From positions 1 to 45,456 of the forward strand of contig JACPQM010000017.1 of NCBI GenBank assembly GCA_016190505.1: a DNA stretch of 45,456 nt. The letters run 5' to 3'. Numbering within the stretch: the first letter of the stretch is position 1; each line of letters opens with the position of its first letter. Source of the stretch: Chloroflexota bacterium. GTDB taxonomy: Bacteria > Chloroflexota > Dehalococcoidia > JACPQK01. The notes under the pieces were generated by a model, which searched no databases, had not been told where the DNA came from, and saw nothing but the letters and a program-made list of their open reading frames with translations. A program made the translations under genes and the position numbers. Below are positions 24,801-35,570 of this stretch, in pieces.

Positions 24801-27800
24801 CTCCGGCGGCGATGGCGGTAGCCCCGGTGAGGCCGCTCACCTGGACGGGAGTGGTCCTGCCGGTTGTGGTGCCGTCACCCAACTCGCCTACGACATTGCG
24901 GCCCCAGGCCCAGACCGTGCCATCGGACTTGAGCGCCAGGCTGTAGTAGCCTCCGGCGGCGATGGCGGTGACATCGGTGAGGCCGCTCACCTGGACCGGC
25001 GTGGTCCTATTAGTTTGGGTGTCGTCACCCAACTGGCCATTGTCATTCCCGCCCCAGGCCCAGACGGTGCCATCGGACTTCAGCGCCAGGCTGTGGTAGC
25101 CTCCGGCGGCGATGGCGACGACCCCGGTGAGGCCGCTCACTGGGACGGGAGTGTGCCTGTCGGTCGTCGTGCCGTCACCCAACTGGCCGTGGTAATTCCA
25201 GCCCCAGGCCCAGACAGTGCCATCGGACTTCAGCGCCAGGCTATGATAGTAGTCTCCTACGGCGACGGCGGCAACCCCGGTGAGGCCGCTCACCTGGACG
25301 GGAGTAGTCCTGCCGGTTGTGGTGCCATCACCCAACTGGCCCTGGTCATTCCAGCCCCAGGCCCAGACAGTGCCAGCGGAGCTGAGCGCCAGGCTGTGCC
25401 AGCCTCCGCCGGCAACGTCGGTGACCCCGGCGAGGCCGCTCACCTGCACCGGAGCGTTGCGTTGAATGGTGGTTCCGTCACCCAACTGGCCTTCACTGTT
25501 GTTGCCCCAGGCCCACGCTTCCCCGGAGGCAACTGCTCCGCCGGGCGTCGCATCAAAGCTGAGGTAGAAGGTGTTTACTCCCATCTTCACGTTTGCTGCT
25601 GCCGATACCCTCTCGTCGTTGGCGTTGTCGGTGGCGGAGTAGTCCACGATGCCATCGCCCAGGTCGCCCTCGCCGAAGACGTTGTCCCCGACGGACAGGT
25701 CCAATCGGTCATATATGCCATCAGAGTTGATGTCGGTGATGGCGGCATAGAAGGTATCGTCGGCTGCCCCATCGCCATCCAGGTCCGTGCTGGTGACAGT
25801 GGCCACATACCAGGTGGAGGACGTGACCGATGCTGAGGCAGAGGTGGCTGAGCCCACGAACACATAGGCCGACTCCCCGTAAAGGGTACCTACCACAACA
25901 GTATCCCCGCTGAAGGCCATGGGATACCCTGACCGGTTCCCCCCTGCGTCGCTGGCGGTAAGCTTGGCCTGCTGGCCCCAGGTCGTCCCATTGCGTACGA
26001 ATACATAGGCCGCGCCGGCGTCAACTCCTCCTGCGTTATCGTCAGCGTCTGCCCCCACGACTATCGTGTCCCCCTCGATGGCCACGGAAGAGCCGAAATC
26101 GTCCAATCCCGCTCCGTCGCTTGCGGTAAGCTTGGCGGTCTGCGTGGCATCGCTCCAGCCCCCACCGGGGCGTACGAACACATAGGCCGAGCCAACGTTG
26201 GTTGTTCCGGCGATGTCGTCGGCCTGGGCCCCCACCACGATGGTGTCCCCACTCACACCCACAGACCATCCGAACCAGCCAGCCTCTATCGGGTCCGGAT
26301 CGCTGGGTATGAGCTTGGCGGTCTGCGTAGCATTGTTCCAGCCACCAGCAGGGCGTACAAACACATAGGCCGAGCCGGCGTTGTTGACACCGGAGTTGTC
26401 GTCCATGTAGGCTCCCACCACGATAGTGTCCCCGTCTATGGCCACGGATACGCCGAAGTAGTCGTTCGCTGCCGCGTCGCTGGCGGTGAGCTTGGCCTGC
26501 TGGCTCCAAGTCGCCCCACTGCGTACGAACACGTATGCAGCCTCGCCGCCGCCGGGGGTGCCGTAGTCGTTCGAGGCCCCGACTACGATGGTGTCCCCGT
26601 CTATGGCCACCGACCATCCGAAATGGTCACGGAACGCTGCGTCGCTGGCGGTGAGCTTGGCCTGCTGGCTCCAGGCCGTCCCACTGCGTACGAACACATA
26701 GGCCGAGCCGGCGTCAGCGACACCTGGGTTGTCGTCCAGGTAGGCTCCCACTACGATGGTGTCCCCACTCACACCCACAGAACGTCCGAAACTGTCGCCG
26801 GTCGCTGCGTCGCTGGCGGTGAGCTTGGCCTGCTGGCTCCAGGTCGTCCCGCTGCGCACGAATACGTAGGCCGAACCGGCATCAACGCCCCCGGCGTTGT
26901 CGTCGCCGTCGGCCCCCACCACCATGGTGTCTCCACTGACGTCCACCGCCCACCTTCCGAAGTAGTCATTGGGCGCAGCATCGCTGGCGACCTGCTTGGC
27001 CTGCTGGCTCCACGTGGCCAGGGGGCTGGTGGGGAACCCCACCACAAAGGTGTAGAAGGACCCCAACCGGACCAGGGCGCCGCTGGCAGTGATGCGCTCA
27101 TCATCGTTGGCGCCGGTGATGCCGTTGGTCAGGGAGCCTCCAGCGGTCTCGCCGAAGTCGGCGTCGTCGCTAGAGAGGTCCAGAGCCACAGTGGCACCGG
27201 TGGCGCTGACGACGGTCAGCACGAAGTAGACCGGATCGGGCGTCCCATCCGCGTTGAGGTCCACCTTGAACTGGCCCGAGTACCAGGTGTGAGTCCCGTT
27301 GGCCCCCGGCAGGTCTGTGTCCGGCTTGACAACGGCTGGTGCCCCGATAAGGACGCTCTGGGAGCTGATGGCTGGCATATTGCCCAGGGGAGAGGTGGTC
27401 ACGGCAGTGAAGCTCACGTTGCGAGGGGTCACCAGGCCGGCCAGCCCTAATGGCTCGGTGACGGTGAGGACGGCGTTGGAGGTCTGTGGGTTGACCGTGG
27501 AGGCGCCAGGAACATCCGCCGGACTGCTGGTGACCGTGGCGGCAGCCCAACGCGGGCTATTGCCTTGCACGCCAGGGGGCTGGGCTGTGGTGGCCGCGGT
27601 GTTGGCAGTCTGGGGCGCCGTGGCCGTCAGTGGCGCGGGGCTGGGGCTGCTGGTGGCTACGGGCGTGGTGGCCTGGGTGGGGCCTCCGGCCTGCCCGGAG
27701 ACCAGGTAGGTGGCTACCGGCGCCACCGTGAGCCAGAAGACGGCCAGCGCCAGCACGCGGTACAGGTTCCGAGGCAGGCGCGGCAGGCGCCTGTGCTGCC

Positions 27801-27840
27801 CTCTCCAACGGTAAGGCTTGCCACGGCCGTGGCGGAACAT
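21862..27840 (-). CDS. Giant secreted protein: FG-GAP-like and RCC1 propellers with C-terminal subtilase
   Basis: 1992 residues, ATG at 27840 after GGGGAAGG. A basic N-terminus and hydrophobic segment (about 29-48) act as signal or anchor. Seven FG-GAP-like repeats (about 270-655, pattern [22 protein letters not shown]) are followed by seven RCC1 repeats (about 770-1120, pattern VWAWGxNxxGQLGDGT). Six copies of an unrecognised ~95-residue Asp-rich module surround them. Near the C-terminus come an I9-like propeptide (about 1605-1680) and a peptidase S8 domain with triad Asp in IAVIDADF (near 1719), His in GGHGTHVSG (near 1748) and Ser in [12 protein letters not shown] (near 1922). It is probably a self-processing cell-surface or extracellular protease. 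The propellers may bind polymers. Having the protease last is unusual. Confidence 0.88.
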   Translation of the reverse strand: MFRHGRGKPYRWRGQHRRLPRLPRNLYRVLALAVFWLTVAPVATYLVSGQAGGPTQATTPVATSSPSPAPLTATAPQTANTAATTAQPPGVQGNSPRWAAATVTSSPADVPGASTVNPQTSNAVLTVTEPLGLAGLVTPRNVSFTAVTTSPLGNMPAISSQSVLIGAPAVVKPDTDLPGANGTHTWYSGQFKVDLNADGTPDPVYFVLTVVSATGATVALDLSSDDADFGETAGGSLTNGITGANDDERITASGALVRLGSFYTFVVGFPTSPLATWSQQAKQVASDAAPNDYFGRWAVDVSGDTMVVGADGDDNAGGVDAGSAYVFVRSGTTWSQQAKLTASDAATGDSFGRSVGVSGDTIVVGAYLDDNPGVADAGSAYVFVRSGTAWSQQAKLTASDAAFRDHFGWSVAIDGDTIVVGASNDYGTPGGGEAAYVFVRSGATWSQQAKLTASDAAANDYFGVSVAIDGDTIVVGAYMDDNSGVNNAGSAYVFVRPAGGWNNATQTAKLIPSDPDPIEAGWFGWSVGVSGDTIVVGAQADDIAGTTNVGSAYVFVRPGGGWSDATQTAKLTASDGAGLDDFGSSVAIEGDTIVVGADADDNAGGVDAGAAYVFVRNGTTWGQQAKLTASDAGGNRSGYPMAFSGDTVVVGTLYGESAYVFVGSATSASASVTSSTWYVATVTSTDLDGDGAADDTFYAAITDINSDGIYDRLDLSVGDNVFGEGDLGDGIVDYSATDNANDERVSAAANVKMGVNTFYLSFDATPGGAVASGEAWAWGNNSEGQLGDGTTIQRNAPVQVSGLAGVTDVAGGGWHSLALSSAGTVWAWGWNDQGQLGDGTTTGRTTPVQVSGLTGVAAVAVGDYYHSLALKSDGTVWAWGWNYHGQLGDGTTTDRHTPVPVSGLTGVVAIAAGGYHSLALKSDGTVWAWGGNDNGQLGDDTQTNRTTPVQVSGLTDVTAIAAGGYYSLALKSDGTVWAWGRNVVGELGDGTTTGRTTPVQVSGLTGATAIAAGGYHSLALKSDGAVWAWGYNNHGQLGDGTTTNRHTPVQVSGLTGVTTFAAGGLHSLALRSDGTVWAWGYNNNGQLGDGSTTNRHTPVPVSGLTGVTAIAAGPFHGLAVKATALAAGPMHLSSTWWTAGLTLDANANGNKTDAVDTLYYVLTDLDSDGVYDRLDLSLGNDTFAQGGNLGNALVSVSDDDERLLASDGLARDVTLGAYKFVVSFVRNPGSASVVADVSIQAKTWYKGTFTIDVDANGLANDTVSFVLSDTDSDGLYDTMDLSTNDADYGDGDRANQQTGSDNDESVASGEDVRLGDHYTFTTAFVSNPGGVANDASITSRTWFTGSFTIDSDGDESADDTAYFVLSDTDSDGRYDTMDVSTDDAALGEGTLSGQVPLQTGANDDERLGMFNSGGSAVVRLGLHVFTVAFDNNPAAPAHTDDARLTSRWYAGTLDGLPFVQVSPTSNGLHTVIEFDANGSNAYGANEVFAASPATVTIGGSQFTIAWRSNPTVASSATLTASGGGQGAAPAANPSNLLNSAPSAAPPASEVLAKEAEQAQKEADAQEGQESTQPIPPQAAEPPPARITRDITSQPLAGDEVVVVMSPDLPDAERRIRQIAFATGATIVGSVAATRTYQLQFPVADLTALDRVIARLEGFTGVASASHHYLLDELSRTPNDSKYPSWGEPSPEGWDLRLMQAPEAWNATTGSPSVRIAVIDADFDRNHEDLRDNVTSISAPKRTKAGGHGTHVSGTICAKGDNAVGVAGVVWDCSLSLYDFGGASPVKAQEAMIAAVQSGARIINMSLQWVDNNQCGTVGTPGTSKKVEEVNNILKGALDYAKRERRDVLWVFAAGNECRDTRYASPASLVRTYPENVIVVSSIGPSGDLSYFSNYGDMVTVVAPGEDILSTLPSNSYGLLSGTSMATPHVSGLAALIMSRSPALTAIQVKQCITGSAGSSSRNHSYKLVNAAEAVRCGEALQTPGTQKVFGGG

Positions 27841-27905
27841 TATGCCTGCCTTCCCCTTTCCGCACTACACAACACCCCACCAGCACCTGATCCCTGAGAG
27901 CGACT

Positions 27906-27931
27906 CTGTATGCCAAACCTATACGCCAAAC
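27906..27931. promoter_or_regulatory. Tandem 13-bp direct repeat in a divergent promoter region
   Basis: CTGTATGCCAAAC is followed immediately by CTATACGCCAAAC, 66-91 bp upstream of the giant protein gene. The position and spacing suggest a regulator site. No regulator gene is adjacent. Confidence 0.4.
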
Positions 27932-27991
27932 ATATGTAAGTAGCTAGTGATACAGTTCTAGAGGGATGTTCTAGGCGGGTTCGTGCCAAGG

Positions 27992-28021
27992 TTGCCGCCG
28001 CCTTGGGAAGCAGGGTATAAT
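27992..28021 (+). promoter_or_regulatory. Promoter of the SLOG-eno operon
   Basis: TTGCCG (27992-27997), 18-nt spacer, perfect TATAAT (28016-28021). It precedes the ATG at 28056 by about 35 nt. Confidence 0.6.
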
Positions 28022-28055
28022 ATGAAATCTCTCCCCAGTACTGAACGAGGTGGGT

Positions 28056-28571
28056 ATGGATAGGACGTTCATAGCCGTAATCGGCGGTAGCGCCGTCCCC
28101 CCCAGTGTGGCCACACTGGCCCGCGAGGTGGGCCGTGAGTTGGCCCGTCGGGGCGCTGTGGTGGTGTGCGGCGGTCTGGGCGGCGTCATGGAGGCTGCCT
28201 GTCAGGGCGCCAAGGAGGCCGGGGGCATCACCGTGGGCATACTTCCCGGCGAGCCCTGGGAGGAGGAGGGCAAGCCGAACCGGTACGTGGACATACCCAT
28301 CGTTACGGGCATCGGCTACGCCCGCAATGCCATCGTGGTTAAGACAGCCCAGGCAGTGATCGCGGTTGACGGCAGCTTCGGTACGCTCTCTGAGATCGCC
28401 TACGCTCTTCAGAGCGGCATTCCTGTCATCGGCCTGGATACGTGGGCCTTCTCCCATAATGGACACCGTGACACGTCCGTTATCCAGGCCGGCTCCCCCG
28501 TGGAAGCTGTGGAGCTGGCTCTGGCCAGGGCCCAGGGGCGGCCGGCGCCATCCCCTGTCGCCGGCAAGTAG
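28056..28571 (+). CDS. SLOG/TIGR00725-family Rossmann protein
   Basis: 171 residues from ATG at 28056, with GAGG 5 nt upstream; a GTG two codons earlier is possible. The Rossmann-like core has IAVIGGSAVPP, VVCGGLGGVMEAACQGAKEAGG and the nucleotide-binding VDGSFGTLSEIAYAL. This group is related to LOG (phosphoribohydrolase) and Mcp (molybdenum cofactor carrier) proteins. The exact reaction is not established, and cleavage of nucleoside monophosphates is one possibility. It is followed by eno after 3 bp, so the two are co-transcribed. Confidence 0.85.
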   Translation: MDRTFIAVIGGSAVPPSVATLAREVGRELARRGAVVVCGGLGGVMEAACQGAKEAGGITVGILPGEPWEEEGKPNRYVDIPIVTGIGYARNAIVVKTAQAVIAVDGSFGTLSEIAYALQSGIPVIGLDTWAFSHNGHRDTSVIQAGSPVEAVELALARAQGRPAPSPVAGK

Positions 28572-29861
<1,290 letters not shown>

Positions 29862-29894
29862 GCAATGCTCAGCATGTTTCCATTGCCCTGAAGC

Positions 29895-29923
29895 TTGACA
29901 GCCCCCCGGTTCGGCGTTATCGT
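29895..29923 (+). promoter_or_regulatory. Promoter of the mscS-trpB2-like unit
   Basis: TTGACA (29895-29900), 17-nt spacer, TATCGT (29918-29923), 90 bp before the TTG start of the MscS gene. Confidence 0.6.
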
Positions 29924-30011
29924 GGCGTCGTGCGCACATGGCGCGTGAGCTTTCATTCGGGTTTAGGTAAGCGACCAAGTGACCAGTTAGCAATCAGAAA
30001 GGTGTAGAAAC

Positions 30012-31265
30012 TTGCCCGGTCAGTTATCCGAGAAGCTGCTTGCCAACTGGCCAGTTGTGTTGGTCATATCGGCACTGGCAGTTGTCGCCATCGGTGTCCT
30101 CTGGCTACTATTACCTCGCAGGGTTGAGAGGTCTCTCCACTGGGTGGACACCTACCTCTTGCCCGGCGACTTCTGCAATCTCTACCGCCCCGTTTCCTTC
30201 GTGCTCCTGGTAATGGCCTCTGCGGTGATACTGTTCATCGCTGGGCACACCATTGCCGCTTATCTTGGCTTTGACACTTCAGCAACTGGTAGCGCGCTAG
30301 AGACGTGGGCCGTTGCGGCCCTACAGTGGCTGCTTGCCAGGCTGGCGAGGATCCTCTTGGTGGTCGCCTTGTCATGGGTGATCATTCGTGTAATAGCCCA
30401 CTCCACCCCGGCACTGGTATCCAAATACCTGGGTCGCCGGGCTGGAGAGGCCGCCGACGCGGGAGAGCTGGAGAAGCGGACCAAGACGCTCAGCGCAGTC
30501 CTTCAAAGGACATCAACGTTCTTTGTCCTGGCGGTGGCACTACTAGTGGTGCTAAGTGAGATCGGTGTAAACATTGCGCCCCTGCTGGCTGGCGCTGGGG
30601 TAGCCGGCATCGCCATAGGTTTCGCCGCACAGAACATCATCCGCGATTTCCTGTCGGGCATCTTCATCCTGCTGGAAGACCAGTACCGCGTAGGCGACGT
30701 GGTAAACGTGGCTGGCATAGGTGGCCTGGTAGAGGATATCAACTTGCGCCGTACCGTTTTGCGCGACCTGGACTTTGTTGTCCACAACATCCCTAACGGG
30801 GAGATCCGAACAGCCTCAAACTTGACCAAGGAGAAGTCCCGAGCGAACCTGAACATCGAGGTAGCCTACAAAGAGGACCTGGACCGAGTCATCGCTGTCC
30901 TCAATCGCATCGGCCAGGAGATGTACGATGACCCGGCCTTCGGCCCGCTGATGAACGAGCCTTTGAAAGTGCTCCGTGTAGACGCCTTCAGGGACTCCGG
31001 TATTGCCATCAAGGTGCTGGGAGAGACCAAGCCCATACAGCAATGGACCATCATGGGCGAGTACCGCAGGCGAGTGAAGAAGGTGTTCGACGAAGAAGGC
31101 ATAGAGATCCCCTTCCCACACCGGACTATCTACTGGGGCAAGAACGTCGAGACAGTAGTCCGGCCGGTGGACAATGGCCGACAAGCTGGTGACGCCCAAG
31201 CCGGTGGACCATCCGCGGCGGGCGATCAGTCCGAGAAGACGGGGGGTGGGCAGCGTCGTGACTAG
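30012..31265 (+). CDS. MscS-family mechanosensitive channel
   Basis: 417 residues with a TTG start and AAAGGTG 7 nt upstream. There are three or four N-terminal membrane helices (about 13-35, 55-85, 100-130) and then the pore-lining TM3 with GAGVAGIAIGFAAQNIIRDF (about 195-214). The MscS beta domain follows (ILLEDQYRVGDVVNVAGIGG, LRDLDFVVHNIPNGEIRTASN), then the alpha/beta cytoplasmic cage to about 380. A polar tail of about 35 residues ends the protein. It opens under membrane tension to release solutes on hypo-osmotic shock. Its last 8 nt overlap the next gene. Confidence 0.93.
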   Translation: MPGQLSEKLLANWPVVLVISALAVVAIGVLWLLLPRRVERSLHWVDTYLLPGDFCNLYRPVSFVLLVMASAVILFIAGHTIAAYLGFDTSATGSALETWAVAALQWLLARLARILLVVALSWVIIRVIAHSTPALVSKYLGRRAGEAADAGELEKRTKTLSAVLQRTSTFFVLAVALLVVLSEIGVNIAPLLAGAGVAGIAIGFAAQNIIRDFLSGIFILLEDQYRVGDVVNVAGIGGLVEDINLRRTVLRDLDFVVHNIPNGEIRTASNLTKEKSRANLNIEVAYKEDLDRVIAVLNRIGQEMYDDPAFGPLMNEPLKVLRVDAFRDSGIAIKVLGETKPIQQWTIMGEYRRRVKKVFDEEGIEIPFPHRTIYWGKNVETVVRPVDNGRQAGDAQAGGPSAAGDQSEKTGGGQRRD

Positions 31266-32607
31266 TCCTAGTGCCGTGCCCCAGGCCTGGTACAACATCG
31301 TACCTGACCTGCCCTTCAAGTTGCCGAAACCGGTCAACTCCAAGACCGGGTTCCCGGTCGGACGCCATGACCTGTTGGGTATGATATCAATGGAGTTGGT
31401 GGAGCAGGAGTTGGGCACCTCGGAGCGGGATGTGCGCATTCCCAGGGAGGTACGGGACTTCTATCAGGCATGGCGCCCCACCGCGCTGGTTCGTGCCCGG
31501 GGATTCGAGGCGGCTCTAAAGACTCCCGCGCGGCTGTATTACAAGTACGAAGGGACCAGCCCCACAGGCAGCCACGAGGCCAACACCGCCATCCCTCAGG
31601 CTTACTACGCCAGGCGCGCCCGGGCTAAGAGGCTGGTCACCGGCTCTGGGGAGGGCGAGTGGGCAGCTGCCGTTGCCGCTGCGGCAAGCCATTTTGGGAT
31701 TCGCGCCAAGGTATATCTGACACGGGGCAGTGTGGCCCGCCGTCCTGGCGTGAAAACGGCTGCCGAAGTCCTTGGGGCGGAGGTGGTGCTCAGCCCTAGC
31801 AACGCTACCAGAGTGGGCCGGCAGGCTCTTGCCAACAGCCCTGACGGGCCAGGCTCGGTAGGACTCGCCATCGCTGAAGCTATGGAGGAAGCCATCACCG
31901 ACAAGGATACCAAATGCGCCACGGGGACTCTGTTGAACCACGTGGTGCTCCATCAGACGGTGATTGGCCTTGAGGCCAGGCGACAGATGGAGCGACTCCG
32001 TGCCCAGCCAGATGTGGTCATTGGCGCCGTGGGCGGTGGCAGCAACTTCGGCGGACTTGTCGTTCCGTTTCTCCCCTTGCGCTTTGCCGGCCAGCCTATC
32101 CGCTTCGTGGCCGCCGAAGCGGCGGCCTGTCCCAGCCTCACTCGCGGCACCTATGCCTATGACTATGTAGACAGCTCCGGCCTGTTCCCCCTGGTAAAGA
32201 TGTACACTTTGGGCCACGAGTACACGCCACCGACCATCGAGGCCGGTGGCATGCGCTATCATGGCATGTCACCTTTGATCAGCGCTCTTTATGCCAATGG
32301 TCTCATCGAGGCAACCTCTATTGGCCAGCGAGCTGCACTGGATAGTGCGCTCCTTTTTGCCCGGACCGAATCGCTTTTGGTATCCCCGGAGGCAGCTTAT
32401 TGCCTCAGCGCCGTGGTGGATGAAGCAAAGCGCTGTCGCGAAACCGGGCAGACGAAGACCATCCTTTTTGGGCTAAGTGCTCACGGTCATTTCAGTATGC
32501 ACACCTACGAGGCACATCTCTCTGCCCTAGTCCCTGACGTTCCGCCTGACGAAGCTGGCATCCAGAGGTCTCTTGAGCACCTGCCACGGTTTGAACAAGC
32601 CAGGTAA
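31258..32607 (+). CDS. TrpB2-like protein lacking the PLP lysine (possible pseudoenzyme)
   Basis: 449 residues from GTG at 31258; a G-rich ribosome binding site lies in the mscS 3' end. The whole chain aligns with the TrpB2 form of tryptophan synthase beta: AWRPTALVRARGFE, SPTGSHEANTAIPQAYYA, AVGGGSNFGGL (phosphate loop, about 258-268), MYTLGHEYTPPTIEAGGMRY and ILFGLSAHGHF. The usual GSHKxN motif reads GSHEAN, so the Schiff-base lysine is Glu107. The catalytic Glu of the ETGAGQ motif is replaced by Gly129 (TGSGEGEW). It can hardly form an internal aldimine. The frame is intact and conserved elsewhere. No trpA or other trp gene is nearby. A non-catalytic, regulatory or altered-chemistry role is inferred. 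Confidence 0.85.
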   Translation: MTSPSAVPQAWYNIVPDLPFKLPKPVNSKTGFPVGRHDLLGMISMELVEQELGTSERDVRIPREVRDFYQAWRPTALVRARGFEAALKTPARLYYKYEGTSPTGSHEANTAIPQAYYARRARAKRLVTGSGEGEWAAAVAAAASHFGIRAKVYLTRGSVARRPGVKTAAEVLGAEVVLSPSNATRVGRQALANSPDGPGSVGLAIAEAMEEAITDKDTKCATGTLLNHVVLHQTVIGLEARRQMERLRAQPDVVIGAVGGGSNFGGLVVPFLPLRFAGQPIRFVAAEAAACPSLTRGTYAYDYVDSSGLFPLVKMYTLGHEYTPPTIEAGGMRYHGMSPLISALYANGLIEATSIGQRAALDSALLFARTESLLVSPEAAYCLSAVVDEAKRCRETGQTKTILFGLSAHGHFSMHTYEAHLSALVPDVPPDEAGIQRSLEHLPRFEQAR

Positions 32608-32659
32608 CCGACTGCGACTGTCGCCGACAACTTGGCTAATGGACTGAGGGCTGCCCACC

Positions 32660-34101
<1,442 letters not shown>

Positions 34102-34215
34102 AACGAGGCAACGTAACGCGCCCCGCGGGAGTACGGCTCACTGCCTATCCTTCTTGACGGCAAAGGCGGCCTGGAAATCTCTGAAGGTCTAGGCCACAGC
34201 GGAGGGAGTCTACTG

Positions 34216-35424
34216 ATGTTCAAGAGATTCAAAGTCCGGAACTTCATGTGCCTACGTGACGTAACCGTTGACTTGGGGCCTTTGACAGTCTTCGTTGGCC
34301 CAAACAGCGCAGGCAAGTCAGCACTGTTCAAGGCTCTTAACACTTTTTGCAGGCTGTTTTGGTATCCCATCCGCGGTGGCTACAGTGGCGATTTCAACGT
34401 GGAACCTGGAGTTGCGCTTGACGACGTGGTTTGGAAAGGCGATTCGAGCTTGCCAATCGTGTTTCAGGTTTGGTTCTCGGACTCTGAGGTAACTGAACCT
34501 GACTACACGATTGAGTTGCGTCGGGCTTACTCGGGGTGGAGTGTAACAGCAGAACGTTTTGTGACCCCAAAAGGTTTGGTTGACACCAGCCATTCGGCGT
34601 TTGAGTTCGAGACCGCACAGGGACGGAAGTCTTGGCCAGGCCCATTCAAGGCGCCGCTAGCGTTCTTGACACAGCGCTTTGCGGCAGACAGCGTGGCATC
34701 CGAATATGTGACGCCGGTGCAGGAAATCAGGAACCGTGTAGGACAAGCCCGTAGATACAGGCCCAGCGCTAGCGACATTGCCTCTTTCAGCAAAGAGTCC
34801 CCGGAACAGGCCAAGGGTGGCGAGCGAGAAATCAATGAATCAGGACGTGGTCTACCTTTGGTGCTCAGAGACATGCTCTCTGGCGACCGAGCAACTTTCT
34901 CTGCGATGGAGAAAGAACTGGCTAGCCTCCACTCCCATATTCAGGGCCTGACGTTTAAGCGAGACTGGAGAGGCGTAGGTCTCTTCTACAAGACCAGCAG
35001 ATCGATAGACGACGTGCCTGCTAGCCTCGAATCTGACGGTGTGCTCCTATCCACCTTTCTAATTTGGCGGCTATATTCGGCACGCCTCAATCTGAAACTC
35101 TGCTTGGAAGAACCGGAAAACGGCGTCCACCTGTCAGGTCTAAAACAACGTTATCAACTGCTCAAACGATTCGCCACACAAACGTCTGAGCGCCCCGCGC
35201 CGCAGATATTGATTGCCACACATTCACGTGATTTCTTGAATGCGATAGAGTCCAGAAGTGCCACTATGGATGAGATCAGAGTTGTGGAGTTCGACCCTGT
35301 TGACGGAACTTCAATCTATCCGTTGCACCATTACAGGGAGATCAACCAACTGCTAACGGAGTTCAAATACCAAGTCGGCGATCTGTGGTGGTCTCGCAGG
35401 CTTGAGGCCCAGCTACGGCAGTAG
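34216..35424 (+). CDS. AAA_21-type ATPase (OLD/SMC-like), orphan
   Basis: 402 residues. Walker A is GPNSAGKS (28-35) near the N-terminus after MFKRFKVRNFMCLRDVTVDL. The Walker B region is LCLEEPENGVHL (about 294-305), followed by a D-loop and ATHSRDFLNAIE, typical of the AAA_21/AAA_15 group. There is no TOPRIM nuclease domain. Related ATPases act in phage defence together with a nuclease or toxin partner, but no partner is adjacent here: the next gene is a membrane protein. Codon use looks more AT-rich than in neighbouring genes, which suggests horizontal transfer. A terminator follows. The role is not known. Confidence 0.8.
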   Translation: MFKRFKVRNFMCLRDVTVDLGPLTVFVGPNSAGKSALFKALNTFCRLFWYPIRGGYSGDFNVEPGVALDDVVWKGDSSLPIVFQVWFSDSEVTEPDYTIELRRAYSGWSVTAERFVTPKGLVDTSHSAFEFETAQGRKSWPGPFKAPLAFLTQRFAADSVASEYVTPVQEIRNRVGQARRYRPSASDIASFSKESPEQAKGGEREINESGRGLPLVLRDMLSGDRATFSAMEKELASLHSHIQGLTFKRDWRGVGLFYKTSRSIDDVPASLESDGVLLSTFLIWRLYSARLNLKLCLEEPENGVHLSGLKQRYQLLKRFATQTSERPAPQILIATHSRDFLNAIESRSATMDEIRVVEFDPVDGTSIYPLHHYREINQLLTEFKYQVGDLWWSRRLEAQLRQ

Positions 35425-35461
35425 GCACAACCGATTTGTATTGGGCGGCGCCAAATAGAAA

Positions 35462-35487
35462 GGCTGCCATCTAATGGCAGCCCTTAT
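35462..35487 (+). terminator. Intrinsic terminator after the AAA ATPase
   Basis: A perfect 9-bp stem GGCTGCCAT/ATGGCAGCC with loop CTA, followed by CTTAT. The T tract is short. It separates the ATPase from the following DUF2298 gene. Confidence 0.6.
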
Positions 35488-35570
35488 AGACCCTGCCCGA
35501 TGTCAAACACAATCTCAACGAGCTTAATACCGGGTCATTAGTGCTAAGTTTCTAGCACCCAAAAACTACC

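Noticed and set aside
24480..25530. Regular ~150-bp DNA repeats suggesting a repeat array or CRISPR
   Set aside because: The period equals the 50-residue RCC1 repeat of an intact coding frame. Units vary like protein repeats and no spacers are present.
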